A model generated the notes under the pieces. The model was given only the letters and a program-made list of their open reading frames with translations. It did no database searches and was not told the DNA's origin. The translations under genes were made by a program, and so were the position numbers. DNA of 64,000 nt from Stictocephala bisonia (taxonomy: Eukaryota; Arthropoda; Insecta; Hemiptera; Membracidae): the NCBI GenBank assembly GCA_035578905.1, contig JAQJVL010000110.1, forward strand, positions 1,178,001 through 1,242,000. The letters run 5' to 3'. Positions 1 through 10,546 of the stretch are shown here, one piece after another (position 1 is the first letter of the stretch; every line of letters starts with the position of its first letter).

Positions 1-1534
1 CATTTCAACAGCTGTAAATTTAATTTTTTAATTAAAATCTCTCTCCGTGTTAATCTTATGGCCAAAAACATACTGGTTGAACAATTAGTATGTGCGCGTG
101 GCAGTTTTGCTACTAACCATATTAATAAAAAATATTACAATAATAAACATCTGCTGATAGTATGAATAGATATTCTTCGAGACAACTATTTTTTGTAGAC
201 CAAAGTTTTCATAAAAACCCCCTCTTCACTCCTCGCCTATGTCCAGCTGTCACTGGCCGTGCGATCCGACTAGTTGTTCAGTTTGAAGGCTTCCCGTGCC
301 CTTCAGGGTAAAAATATTGAATAATAAAGACCTTATTGTACAACTACGAAGGGACAACTTTGTTGACTCGTCAACAACATTTTAATCATTAAAATTAAAT
401 TAGGCCTCTTGCTAGCTTATTGGTTATCACTTCTATTTTACATGCAGAGAGTCACGGGTTCAAATCCCAGGAGGTCCACTAAAAATTTGCTTGATGGGTT
501 TGGACCGTTGTCCCACAAAAACGTGTGTTAGAATAAGTTAGAAATGCCACTGGCGTAAATAGAGTAAAAAATTTAAAATGTATAAAAAAAATATGGGAAG
601 AGTTACGTTAACAAAAAACGACTTCATGTTTTACGTGTAAGGTTTTTGGAAAGCTTTTAAAATTAATTTGTTATTCTATTTTGCGTCTATTGCCATTTTT
701 AAACATTGATCTAAATCTCGAAACAAGGCTTCTACCTAAAAACTAACTGAATAAAACTTCGCCTTATGTAATTTTCCCGCATCAACCTCCTTTGAGGTTC
801 CTTAATCTGATAAGTTGGACATGAACCTAAAGTGGCACGCGGGTTAAGTGAACTGCCACATGTCAGATGGTACGAGACACTGATATTTCCTGTGATATAT
901 GTGAGGTGTAGCCAGGTAGGTTTGATCACATTACTGCTTTCAGTTAAATATAACACGATCTTTAGTGCTCAAATATCGACAATGAGAAAATATTTCACTT
1001 CATTTGGAATGAAGTTTACATACCACGCCTAAGTATTCAGTGATTTGCAATAGAAATAAATAAAATAATATATATCGTATTATTATATAACTGATAGTTA
1101 GCTTACTAGTTGATAAATGCCAGCTTCATAGGCTAAACTAAGGTCCTCAGTTTGATCCCAATCAGAGTCGGAACACTTTTTGAAAGGAATCAGCAGAGTG
1201 ATTTGCATTGGGCTATTAATTGATGACAATTTCTAAGCAATAGTTGACCTTGGTTTGTAACAATGACTAGATTCGCTCATAAGCTCACATTACTACAGCT
1301 GTCAATTTATTTATTTATTTTTTTTTTTAATTTAAATATATCTCTATGTTATTTATATGACCGGAAACATACTTTGAGGGCTTATCGTACCCTTCAGGGT
1401 GAAAATATCTAGAGTAGGCACATAAAAGGCAAAGCCCTGGCTGGCTCAATTATTCACTCACTCATCACCAATTCTCCAACTTCCCATGTATGTAGAGGGC
1501 TGAAATTTCGTACACTGTTTCTTTATGTCTTAAA
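1..1534. other. AT-rich repeat tract left of the LINE
   Basis: No gene is seen. The opening bases (about 1-80) and a second stretch (about 1295-1375) are related: both run from an AGCTGT near a poly-T/A tract through a CTCTNTGTTA-like segment to AAACATACT. Stretches near 296-316 and 1389-1410 share CCCTTCAGGGT. This is one dispersed repeat present twice. A weak tRNA-like B box with a short tail lies near 1100-1200. Two short overlapping ORFs at 732-1032 on opposite strands have no recognisable domain and are probably chance. Confidence 0.5.
400..600 (+). repeat. SINE-like, valine-tRNA-derived head
   Basis: The stretch from about 403 to 479 resembles an eroded tRNA-Val. An A-box-like TAGCTTATTGGTTATCAC is followed by an anticodon-loop region containing TTTTACAT (anticodon UAC) and a B box GGGTTCAAATCCC. 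The acceptor stem no longer pairs well, so it is not a working tRNA. About 120 bases of unrelated body and an A-rich tail (ends near 595) follow, which is the layout of a SINE. Confidence 0.55.
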
Positions 1535-1818
1535 TAGGACAACTGAACTCCGCTCGATACCGGTCCCAAGCCCGGCGTCTCATCATTCCCATAACCGATG
1601 AGGAGGAGGAGGGGTAGGACACCTTCCCACAGCTCTCAGTGTGATCCCGATGCTGAGAGCACTCCTATCCCATTAATTCCTTATCCTACCTAACCTCTCC
1701 AACCAAGCCAAGGCGGAACAGCGTGGGCCGAGGGCTGAATGGCTGGTGGTAGACCAGTCTATACCATGCGGACTCTGGACACCTGCCGAAATCCAGTTTC
1801 AAACAGGCTTACCCTGGC

Positions 1819-2082
1819 ATGCGGGGCTCTGTCGGGGCTAGACCATTTATTTCCCTAGCTAATCGTGGGAATCCTATGGACCCAGATAAAACCAAAACAA
1901 CAAAATCTTCTCCTAAGGACCGATTTGAGACCTTAGGCAATGAACCGAGCATGGGAGCAGAGGGCAGCCACACTGGCCAGCCCTTGTTTTCCATTGCTCG
2001 GGCTAAATCAACGTCGGGGGGGGACATGTCTCTCTCCGATTCTGATTCCAACTTGGCTGGCTGGGGACAATGCCGAGGGTGA
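1819..2082 (+). pseudogene. ORF1 remnant of the LINE (87 codons)
   Basis: An 87-codon frame starts at ATG 1819 inside the element. It ends at 2082, overlapping the ATG of the endonuclease frame (2070) by 13 bases. Such an ORF1/ORF2 overlap in different frames is common in I-like LINEs. The product is hydrophilic and low in complexity (MDPDKTKTTKSSPKDRF near the start, SLSDSDSN near the end). It lacks the CCHC knuckles normally found at the C-terminus of ORF1 proteins, which are usually several hundred residues long. The most economical reading is an internal deletion that joined the ORF1 start to its last codons. The alternative is that this subfamily never had a longer ORF1. A copy elsewhere in the genome with a long ORF1 would decide. 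Confidence 0.5.
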
Positions 2083-5000
2083 TTCAAGCCAATCTGCATC
2101 ACAGTAAGGCTGCCTCGGCAGCCCTCTGTCAGTCCATGATTGCACATAACATCGACCTGGCCCTGATTCAGGAACCTTGGTTACACAAGGGCAGAATCGC
2201 AGGACTGGCCGATGCAAAAGGTAAGATAATTTCCTCTTGTTCCACCAATAATGCTAGGACTTGTATCTTGGTACGCAATGGTATGGAAGTATTTCCCCTG
2301 TTGGATTTCTGTTCCAGGGACATCACGACAGTGAGAATTACACTGAGCACTGAGGAAGGGCATAGGGAGTTCATCGTCAGCTCTGTGTACCTTCCCTATG
2401 ATGCTCAGGATCCACCTCCTTCCAGGGAACTTGAAGCCCTGGTGGAGAAACAATCCATTGGTGGGCGGCACCTTCTGGTCAGCTGCGATGCCAATGCACA
2501 TCATGAGGTATGGGGATCATCTGACTCCAACAGGAGGGGTGAGTTCCTATTAAACTTCATAGTAAATTATGATTTGTTTATACTAAATCGGGGCAACGAA
2601 CCCACATTTAGGAACAGAGTTAGAGCAGAAGTCATAGACCTGACCCTTTGCAATGCGGTCACTCTAGGCCTCATTGACAACTGGCGGGTCTCTGACGAAC
2701 CTTCTCTTTCTGATCACCTGTACATTTGTTTTGATATCAAGGCTAAAATGTCAGCCCTTTCCTCTCCTCACCGAAATCCAAGGCGGACGGACTGGGAGTC
2801 CTATGCTGCGGAACTCTCGGCCATTGCGGGACTGGGTCCCGGGGGGGGGTAGAGTACGAATAAGGTCTGTCGTGGAATTAGAACAGGCGGCATCCTGCTT
2901 ACAGGACGCGATCCTCGAAAGTTACCACGACAACTGTCCAATTTCAAACACACCGCCTAGACCAAAAATCGGGTGGTGGTCAAAATCCCTGGAAGCTAAG
3001 AAAAGGCGCGTTAGGATGCTTTTTAACCGCTCTAAGGTGGCCAACTGTCGGGAAGAGTATCGTTTAGCTCTTAACGACTACAATTCATCCATTCGTGATG
3101 CCAAGAAGGCTTCATGGCAAACCTTTTGTAGGGGCATTGACTCCATCAAAGAGGCAGCCAGAATCCAGAAAATCTTGGCTAGCGAACCTATCAACCCCAT
3201 GGGCAGTCTTAGAACCAGCTCAGGGGAACTGACAACTCTACCTGGCGAAACGCTCAAGCTCCTTCTGGAGTGTCACTTCCCAGGGAATCTCGTTGACGAT
3301 GCTCTGGAAGTCTCTGGCCCTCGAGAGATTAGCCCTATACCTAGGGCAACTCGAGAGGACTGGAGGCAAGCTAGACGCATAGTCACCGTTTCCAAAGTTA
3401 AATGGGCAATCGACAAGTTCAGCCCATTTAAATCACCAGGAGGCGACGGCATCTTCCCCGCACTGTTGCAGAAGGGCCCACCGAACCTCCACTTTCTACT
3501 TTGCGAAATCTTCAGAGCGAGCCTTGCCTTCGGGTATATTCCTCAGTCCTGGAGAGTCAGCAAAGTAGTTTTTATTCCTAAGCAGGGTCGTGGCGACTAC
3601 ACAAACGCCAAATCCTTTAGGCCAATTAGTCTTTCCTCGTTTCTGGTGAAGACCATGGAGAGACTCGTAGAATTTTACATTCGAGAAGGGGCGCTTAAAG
3701 ACTCCCCTTTACATCGAAATCAGCATGCATATCTCCCGGGGAAGTCTTGTGAGTCTGCCCTCCATTGTCTGGTCAGACACCTTGAACATTCCCTGGAGAA
3801 TAAAGAAATCGCACTAGGAGCCTTTTTGGATATTGAGGGGGCATTCAACAACACCTCATATCAGTCAATTATTCGTGCTCTGGGACAACGTGGTGTAGAG
3901 CCCACCATTTGTAGGTGGGTCGACCACATGTTACGGGGCAGAAGAATTCAATCAACCCTTCTAAGTGAGGTGGTGGAGATTTCTGCGAGCCGGGGATGCC
4001 CGCAGGGGGGAGTTCTTTCACCCCTTCTGTGGGACCTGGTGGTGGATGATCTCCTAGTCAGCCTCACTGAAAAGGGCATTTTCATACAGGGCTATGCGGA
4101 TGATCTAGTCCTACTGGTCCGTGGCAAGTACCAGGGCACTGTTACGGACATCATGAACGACAGTCTGGAAGCAGTGAACTCCTGGTGTGCAAGAGAAGGG
4201 CTTGCAATAAACCCTTCCAAGACAGTAATAGTTCCCTTCACCAGGAAAAGGGTTCAGGGCTCCTTCAGAGGCCTGGCCCTTGGGGGGGTGTCTCTGCCTG
4301 TTTCATCGTCGGTTAAGTATCTGGGAGTAATCCTTGATCAGAAACTGACATGGAACTTGCATCTTGATAAAGTCATCCGCAGAGCTAAGTGGTCCTTTGT
4401 GACCACTAGGCGCTGTGTGGGCTCTACATGGGGCTTGTCACCCCACGTCTGCCACTGGCTTTACACAGCGGTCATCAGACCACAAATTACTTACGGGGCT
4501 TTGATCTGGTGGCCTAAGGTCAACCAGGTAACAGTCCGGGGTAGGCTTTCTAGCCTACAAAGACTTGCCTGCATGTGCATGACAGGGGCCTTTAGGTCGA
4601 CCCCTTCTATTGCACTGGAGGTTCTTCTCAACCTGCCGCCCCTTGATCTCTTCATTATTGGAGAGGCTCGGGCGGCGGCTTATAGGCTTCAGCTAACTGG
4701 CCACTGGAGGGGGTCCTGCATAGGTCACTCCTCAGTGACCAATTTAGTAAAGGACGAGATACTCTCAATGAAGTCTGACTTTGTTGGGACTAAGCTCCTT
4801 TTCGCTAGACCCTATACTGTGGACCTCAGGTCGAGGGAGTACTGGGACGGTGTTGGTAGCCCGGTTTCTTCTCACGACCGAGTTGTGTGGTTCACAGACG
4901 GGTCTAGAATGGGCAACAGAGCTGGATTTGGCGTCTATACTGGCAACCCTAGGACCAACGCTAGCGTGAGCCTGGGAGCGTATGGCACCGTCTTCCAAGC

Positions 5001-5718
5001 TGAAGTCACCGCAATCCTTCATTGTGCCGCCCAGGCGGTCGAGAGAGGGGTTTGTGGGAAATACATCCGCATCCTCTCAGACAGTCAGGCGGCCTTAGGG
5101 GCTCTGGACTCCTGGAAGGTCTCGTCTGGTCTAGTCTGGGAATGCGTGGAGACCCTCAGTATCCTGGGATCAAGAAACCAGGTCTCGCTGGAATGGATCC
5201 CAGGACATAGGGGACTAGAAGGCAACGAGCAGGCCGATGCCTTGGCTAGGGAGGGGGCTCTCAAGCCCTTCACTGGTCCTGAGCCGGCCTGCGGCGTTTC
5301 GATTGCAGCTGCCAAAGCAGCAATTAAAAACTGGGTCAGCGCCAGACATCTGGAAAGATGGCGGCGGTTCCCAGGGCAAAGACTCGGCAAGGTTCTTGTC
5401 AAGAAGCCCTCCCAGAAGTTGACTAAGTCACTTCTTGGATTAAACAAATCGCACGTTAGGCTGGTGGTGGGACTCATCACCGGCCACGGCAAATTCCGGA
5501 GGCATTTAAGAACGGTGGGACTCTTTGCGGAGGATCCCATCTGTCGCCTCTGTGGGGAGGACGAGGAGTCGGCAGAACACATTGTCCTGGAGTGTGAGGC
5601 TCTAGGTGCCAGAAGAAGAGCACTTTTTGAAGGCTCACCTCTGGGACAGTTGGAAATTACCAATCTAGTGAAGAAGCTCCTTGACTTGGTCAAGGGCAGC
5701 CAGCTTTACGACGATTAG
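2070..5718 (+). pseudogene. LINE ORF2: endonuclease, reverse transcriptase, RNase H, CCHC knuckle; frameshifted
   Basis: This is the replication polyprotein of the element. It would nick target DNA, prime reverse transcription of the element RNA and remove RNA from the hybrid. The endonuclease occupies 2070 to about 2840: QEPW at 2169-2180, the VSCDANAHH stretch near 2480, and terminal SDH at 2709-2717. The reverse transcriptase spans roughly 3400-4370, with FRPISL, the DIEGAFN and GCPQGGVLSP motifs, and the catalytic YADD at 4093-4104. RNase H follows, with FTDGS at 4891-4905, DSQAAL from 5080 and a C-terminal WIPGHRGLEGNEQAD. A C-X2-C-X8-H-X4-C knuckle lies at 5542-5595. The frame changes in a run of nine G at 2841-2849: the upstream frame hits TAG there, and everything downstream is read one base over, which fits one inserted G. 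All catalytic motifs look intact otherwise, with no internal stop from about 2850 to 5718. Confidence 0.93.
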
Positions 5719-5819
5719 GCACCGGGATTGGCACAAAAAGCCTTAGGCTTCGTTGCAAGGGTTGGCTGGACCAACTATATATCCCCTTTTAAACTAAACT
5801 AAACTAAACTAGGACAACT

Positions 5820-6868
5820 AAGTATTTTTGTCATGATAAAGTACTCCTAATGGGTAGACACCGCCCCCAAAATTAAAAATCCGGACGTGACTTGTTTTAG
5901 ATAATGAGATTGTTTCATAAGTGTTGCAAGTATTTCATAAACTGTACAAAGCGAGTTTACAATTATGTTTAGTGTAGAGGTAGAGGTTTATTTAACGGAG
6001 TGTGTGATAAGTTTAAAATATTTAATTTTCTTAGTTTATTAATCAGAATTAGTGTTTAACTTACTAAACCTAAAATAAACATGATCATCTTGGAAAAAAT
6101 GTTACAGTTTATTTTCATTTCCACCATTTACATTTTCTTCAAACATATCTGGCAAGCCAACTGTCCTTCAAAATTTAAATAGCCCACCCACCTTCACGAA
6201 GATGAATCACGATGGATTTCCAACGTCCATCGTTATTTTAAAGTTTTTATTAATTTGGAACTTGAGAATAGTTTTGAAACCCATCAATAACGTTTGATAA
6301 CAACTTGTGACTTAATCGTTAAAAATTGAAAAATCCTCGTTAATACCTGGTTCATATTTTATATTCTAAGGCACGATTGCAGACAACCATCTTTTATGTT
6401 CATAAAAATGACAGCCGTTTAAGTGGTATTTGTCGTAGAATATATTCAAAACAATACGTTAACTTGGACTAGTTATTTGTAAAATTGTACCGTACGGTAA
6501 GTCCTTTTATAAGGCGTGTTACAGACACAGTCCCTTTATTTTTCAAAACTATCTTTTAGAGTGTATAAAAAATTACAATGTATGCGATTTTCAACATATC
6601 TACATAATGTAATCTTCAAACTGTATATTCTTTATAAAGGGGTACCCACAACTATTTTTTACTATTACAAGTAACAATATTGTACACATGAACAACGTGT
6701 GTGTCTAAAGGTGTCACTAAAACCTATAATTTTGCTTTATGTCGTTTCTCGAATTAAGCTTATCTATGTGCCATGAGAGAAAATAAAATCAAGATAAGAG
6801 TTTGAAATTTATTTAGAGTTTTAGTGTAAAAATTCTCAAATTCGTAATACCCTTAATTTCACTATTGA
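5820..6868. other. AT-rich tract without features
   Basis: Nothing coding or repetitive is evident beyond simple AT-rich sequence. It begins with the right flank of the LINE target site. Confidence 0.4.
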
Positions 6869-6990
6869 GAGTTCCGGTGGATGAGGTCTCTGGGTTAGAG
6901 ATAACGTATGTTTGAACCCTGACCTGGAATTAGGAAGCTTTATCAGTAATATTCGGCTAGTGCTGCTAAAACTGCTTTGTCACTGGTATA
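6868..6990 (+). repeat. possible tRNA-related SINE fragment
   Basis: A B-box-like TTTGAACCCTG near 6911 is followed by a CCTGGAATTAGGAAGCTTT-type body. A related stretch occurs near 7345-7420 (TTGAACCCCAGGTAGGGAAT then CACTTTTGAA), and a looser one near 1158-1185. The pattern suggests a tRNA-derived SINE family, but the heads are too eroded to assign a tRNA. Confidence 0.35.
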
Positions 6991-6999
6991 TTCAGCTGC

Positions 7000-7340
7000 T
7001 AAGTTAGTGCTCTCGTATGGCTAAATAGCGTACATACAAAAGCGATTGATGTTCAACTTAATAGAGTCATGAGAGCTATAAGTGGCACGCTCATGGTGAC
7101 TTCACTTGCAATATAGCTCCCCCAGATCTCAGAAGGCACTACTTAAAGAATGCAATAAGATCTTGGATGTCTCGCACCTCCTCATTACCCAGGATATCCC
7201 ACGTCAGAATGGTCGCTTAAAATCTCGAAACCCATCGTTACGTACTGTTTTCCAGTTGAACAGATTGAATTTCTCGCCCAATGGATGGGCCGTGGACGAA
7301 ATAAGTTCCTTATTATCGATCCGTCAATACCTTTAGGTGG
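7000..7340 (+). pseudogene. decayed LINE fragment (C-terminal part of RT protein)
   Basis: Read through several frameshifts and stops, this stretch resembles the region after the reverse transcriptase of jockey-like LINE proteins. It shows a SYG...LQ...NLIE-like start, then NIAPPDLRRHYLKNAIR, then KECNKIL...DIPRQNGRLKSRNPSLRT in a neighbouring frame (7106-7336). The remaining open stretch of 76 codons is only a shard of the original. The catalytic core is absent, and at least two frame changes are needed to follow the similarity. It is a dead 3' fragment unrelated to the nearly intact LINE at 1545-5809. I made the assignment from remembered family consensus, so the exact clade is uncertain. 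Confidence 0.55.
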
Positions 7341-7784
7341 AATGTGGTATGGATGTATGTTGAACCCCAGGTAGGGAATGGACACTTTTGAATCGGTTCT
7401 GAACTGGCGAGGGCAGATGTAACTATTAGAAATATAAATGGAGATTGACACTACATCAGTTATGTGATTGTGGGGATTCTATCCAAACAATGGATCACAA
7501 GGCTTCAGAGTTTTCCCTGCGATCTTTTACGGAGGGATTAGCTAGCATAAATAAATCCCTAAGGTAAATCAGTAAAGCATAAAGCATAAATCAGTAAGGT
7601 AGGTCTTAAATGGCTTAATGGATTGGACTTAGCTTTGTGACAAAAGATCACTTTTTTGCATTAATAAATAACATGATTTTTGGTTTGTTAATATATATAT
7701 TACAACAATACAACAACAATATATATTAACAACTTATATATATATATTAAAGAATTTTTTTTAAATAAATAAACAGTAGCTGAT

Positions 7785-7915
7785 AACAAACCATTTGGTT
7801 TTTCAATATACAATAGTAACTGGATCTCTCCCTTAATCTGTCTAGATAAGGTCTCCTCAAAGATCAAAAGTCTATGTTAAAAAGAAGATAGATCTCTCTT
7901 TTTATTGAGTATTCA
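7785..7915 (+). repeat. SINE 3' body, copy 1
   Basis: The stretch resembles 22880-23000 and 30475-30600: a CTTAATCTGTCTAGATAAG-like segment, then AGATCAA...AGTCTA, then an AAGAAGAT...CTTTTT end. It lacks the tRNA-like head seen in the 22.8 kb copy and is probably 5'-truncated. Confidence 0.45.
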
Positions 7916-8994
7916 TAAATATATGACGGATGCTTAAATAATATACATATAAAAATATCTGAAATACAATACAACCATATTGTTGTACCTGCAAACCCAG
8001 CTGCGAACAAAAGCAAGCAATTAGGAATTACAAGTGCAGCATTTAAAATTGTCTGTCGCCAAATCATGCAGAGTACATCGATGGGTTTGTGTACATGTGA
8101 CTGAGGGTGGTACATGGACATGCAAGGCATGTTACCGAATGGGGTTGTAGGGTTGAAACAACAGAGTCGCTGTCATTGGTAGAAATAAATGTACATGCTA
8201 CATTGAATGAAAATGTATTTAGTGTAATACAATAATAAAATGTATAAAATATAAAAGGAAGAGAAAATTAAAAGGATTATTTGAACAAAAAAGATATGTG
8301 ATAAAATAGTAATCAGTGTATTATATCTCTGCAGGTTTTCCAGGTAACGTTGTATAGCACAATTTCGAAAAATATATAATTATTTTTTTTTACAATTTAC
8401 GAAAAAATTACGTGAATTTTGGAAAACTACGCTGTATCTGTTCAATTTCACATAATTTATATTTATTAAATAATATATCTTTCATCAATATTAATTATAC
8501 GACAAGAACATATTTTGACGTAATTTAAAGTTATTAGATTAGTTGGCAAAATATTATTGGTTAAAAGTTAGTGTCCTATGTTATTGGCACCTCCCTCCCC
8601 CCCACCTGAAACAATCGTAAACAAATTTAGAAAAACATCAGCTGATTAGGGTCTTTCATTTTTTTTTATGATTGACTTGTCACAATGTTACAAGATAAAA
8701 ATGGCTTAAGTTTTATTTTTACATTTATTTACATTACATTTATGTAACCTCTTATTTCATCCAGGGTAAGTCATATTTCATTATATACTTCCCTAGTTCT
8801 TAATAATTTAAACAGTAACATTTTACTTTTCAGGACAACCCAAAAAGTTGCATGATAAAAAGTCAAAACTCTTGTAATTTCAGTGGAGAAAATATTTTAA
8901 ATTAGTTTAGCTATAATCAATAATTTATGAGCTTAATATATAGTACCAGGAAAGCCGATCTCCGATCGGGTTCATATCATCTAATCGCTGACTT
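7916..8994. other. AT-rich tract without features
   Basis: I see no gene. An 88-codon minus-strand frame at 7864-8130 has no domain and is likely chance. A short C-rich run lies at 8590-8607. Confidence 0.4.
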
Positions 8995-9419
8995 CCAATA
9001 CCGAATTTAAATGAATCCCAAGATACTGAAACATGCTATGAAGCTGAAATTGAAAATACAGATCTTGATTCAAACAATGAAACAAATCTTATGACTTGTA
9101 ATAATACTTTGCAAACAACTTCTACAAATAATTCTGGAAATACCTTACAAACTTCTAGCAACTTTCTTAATTACGATTTGCCATCAACCTCGGTGTTACC
9201 CCCGAGGTTACCCCCGAGGTTGATGGCAAATCGTAATTAAGAAAGTTGCTAGAAGTTTGTAAGGTATTTCCAGAATTATTTGTAGAAGTTGTTTGCAAAG
9301 TATTATTATTACAAGTCATAAGATTTGTTTCATTGTTTGAATCAAGATCTGTATTTTCAATTTCAGCTTCATAGCATGCATGTTTCAGTATATTGGGATT
9401 CATTTAAATTCGGTATTGG
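8995..9419. repeat. large inverted repeat (hairpin) derived from coding sequence
   Basis: The left arm at 8995-9193 and the right arm at 9214-9419 are near-perfect reverse complements of about 200 bases with a 20-base loop. Arm termini are CCAATACCGAATTTAAATG and its complement. Differences are small: for example, the right arm has a four-base ATGC duplication near 9376 and one extra ATT triplet near 9303. The arms read as one open frame (see the coding-like entry on the minus strand), so the hairpin was made by inverted duplication of a coding segment, not by a typical terminal-repeat element. Confidence 0.9.
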
Positions 9420-9476
9420 TGGCTCATTTTTATTAAAATTAAACTTGCGTCGTTTTGGAGGACGTCCGCCTAGCAT
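9214..9476 (-). pseudogene. exon-like fragment, NLS-like start, Ser/Thr/Asn-rich, unknown family
   Basis: On the minus strand an ATG at 9474-9476 follows a good splice-acceptor-like context (pyrimidine-rich, ending TTAG directly before the ATG). The frame reads MLGGRPPKRRKFNFNKNEPP, an AT-hook or nuclear-localisation-like basic start. It then passes into the palindrome arm, which continues in frame as PNLNESQ until a four-base duplication breaks it. The other arm (plus strand, 8995-9190) keeps the frame: a polar, acidic then Thr/Asn-rich stretch ending DLPSTS. This looks like an exon of a nuclear or transposon protein, later copied in inverted orientation. I do not recognise the family. A 78-codon frame (9167-9403) survives within the arm and loop. 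Confidence 0.5.
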
Positions 9477-9479
9477 CTA

Positions 9480-9960
9480 AGAAAAAGTTAAAATACACTG
9501 AACTGAAGTTATCAATGAACTGTAAATTTTCCGGCTCGAAGGACCATAAATATGCGTTGCGGTGCGTTGAAATTATAATAAAAATGAAATAAAGTTCGAG
9601 AATAACTGAATTGTGTATATTAGACATAGGTAAGAAAAATACAATAATATTTGGTTTGTTTACATTTTAACAGATTCAGAAAAACATGTGTTATTTAAAA
9701 AAATAAATTAAAATCATAACTCACATGTTGAAATAGTAAATAGTAAACATTAAACAGTGGTATTGACCCACCCGCCCACCCATTTACTTTTGGAATCGTG
9801 AAAACTCATAGAAAATGAGTTTTCTCAAAATTGTCACCAAATCCATTGGATTCCTGAGGTAGAAAACCTTTTATAGACAAAGTACGAAGAAAATCGGTAG
9901 AGCCGTTTTTTAAATAAAATGACTGGAAATAGGTACATACATACAATTCCTTGTTCGTTT
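9480..9960. other. AT-rich flank with transposon-like motif
   Basis: I see no gene. Near 9870-9905 a phrase of the type AAATCGGTAGAGCCGTTTT occurs, wording typical of non-coding parts of insect transposons. A short CCACCCGCCCACCC run lies near 9767-9782. Confidence 0.35.
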
Positions 9961-10546
9961 TCTATATTTATAAAAGAGGATGTTTGTATATATATATATA
10001 TATGTTTGAAGTTTATGCGCTGCCAAACCATCCAACCGATCGCCATGAAACTTTAGGATGTTGTCCTGTATACTCCCGAGATGGTTTCTGTGAAGTTTGA
10101 TGCAGATCCGTCTACACGGTCCCGCCCCACGGGCTCCTAAAGATCCCATGTTATTTAAATGGAGAATCTGAATTGTTTACAAAAAACATATGACTGTGTG
10201 GTTTAATGTAGTTTCACTTGCCATAAGCAGATTGAAGTTCTCACAACAACAGTACTGTATATGTTTTGATTTATTGTAGTTCTACATTTCACCTTGACAG
10301 TGTAGCACACACTACTTTTACTTGATCAGGTGATCTGTATTTGGTGTTATCCTCGGTAATTAAAACATGTGGTGAAACGTGAAAATAAAAAATAAATAAT
10401 TATTTGTTTTGCAGTTTACTTTTTATGACATGCCTCCTAAAAAATCTAATATTGGTAGAAGAAGCAAAAATGCTCGAATTCTTTCAGCTATTAGGTTCTA
10501 AATCAAACTCAATATTATGACCGGCGAAGCGGGCGGGTACAGCTAG
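9961..10546 (+). mobile_element. non-autonomous Helitron
   Basis: The left end reads TCTATATTTATAAAAGAGGA, a well-known Helitron 5' terminus. It is followed by the usual phrase in which a CCAACCGATCGCCATGAAACT-like segment (near 10031) leads into a TTTGATGCAGATCCGT stretch. The right end reads GCGGGCGGGTACAGCTAG then T: a GC-rich hairpin remnant, then the terminal CTAG (10543-10546) and the T of the expected A/T target. The base before the left end is T where A is expected, so the left boundary may be off by a base or mutated. An internal deletion removed nearly all of the Rep-helicase gene. Confidence 0.8.
10430..10501 (+). pseudogene. N-terminal shard of Helitron Rep-helicase
   Basis: A 23-codon frame from ATG 10430 encodes MPPKKSNIGRRSKNARILS and stops at 10499-10501. 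The basic MPP-K-x-N-x-GRRSKNAR start is characteristic of insect Helitron replication-initiator/helicase proteins, which are normally well over 1000 residues long. Here only the start survives, joined almost directly to the element's 3' end. It is too short to act as a protein. Its value is diagnostic: it shows that this element descends directly from an autonomous Helitron by internal deletion. It is preceded by a TTTTGCAG acceptor-like stretch, which may reflect an intron in the parent gene. Confidence 0.65.

Larger units (their letters stand above)
1545..5809 (+). mobile_element. non-LTR retrotransposon (I/LOA/R1-like), near full length
   Basis: The element is bounded by a perfect 10-base target duplication, TAGGACAACT, at 1535-1544 and 5810-5819. 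It ends in a short tandem tail of AAACT units (5791-5809) instead of poly-A. Inside are a 5' leader, a short first ORF, and a long ORF with APE-type endonuclease, reverse transcriptase, RNase H and a CCHC knuckle, in that order. An RNase H domain plus an APE endonuclease places it among I, LOA or R1-related LINEs; I cannot choose between these by eye. The intact target duplication and mostly open coding frame suggest a fairly young insertion, disabled by one frameshift and apparently by loss of most of ORF1. It is far more GC-rich than its surroundings. Confidence 0.93.

Noticed and set aside
2674..2852. Start of the RT frame at 2674
   Set aside because: The part before about 2848 overlaps the endonuclease in another frame. 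True coding enters this frame only after the G-run frameshift.
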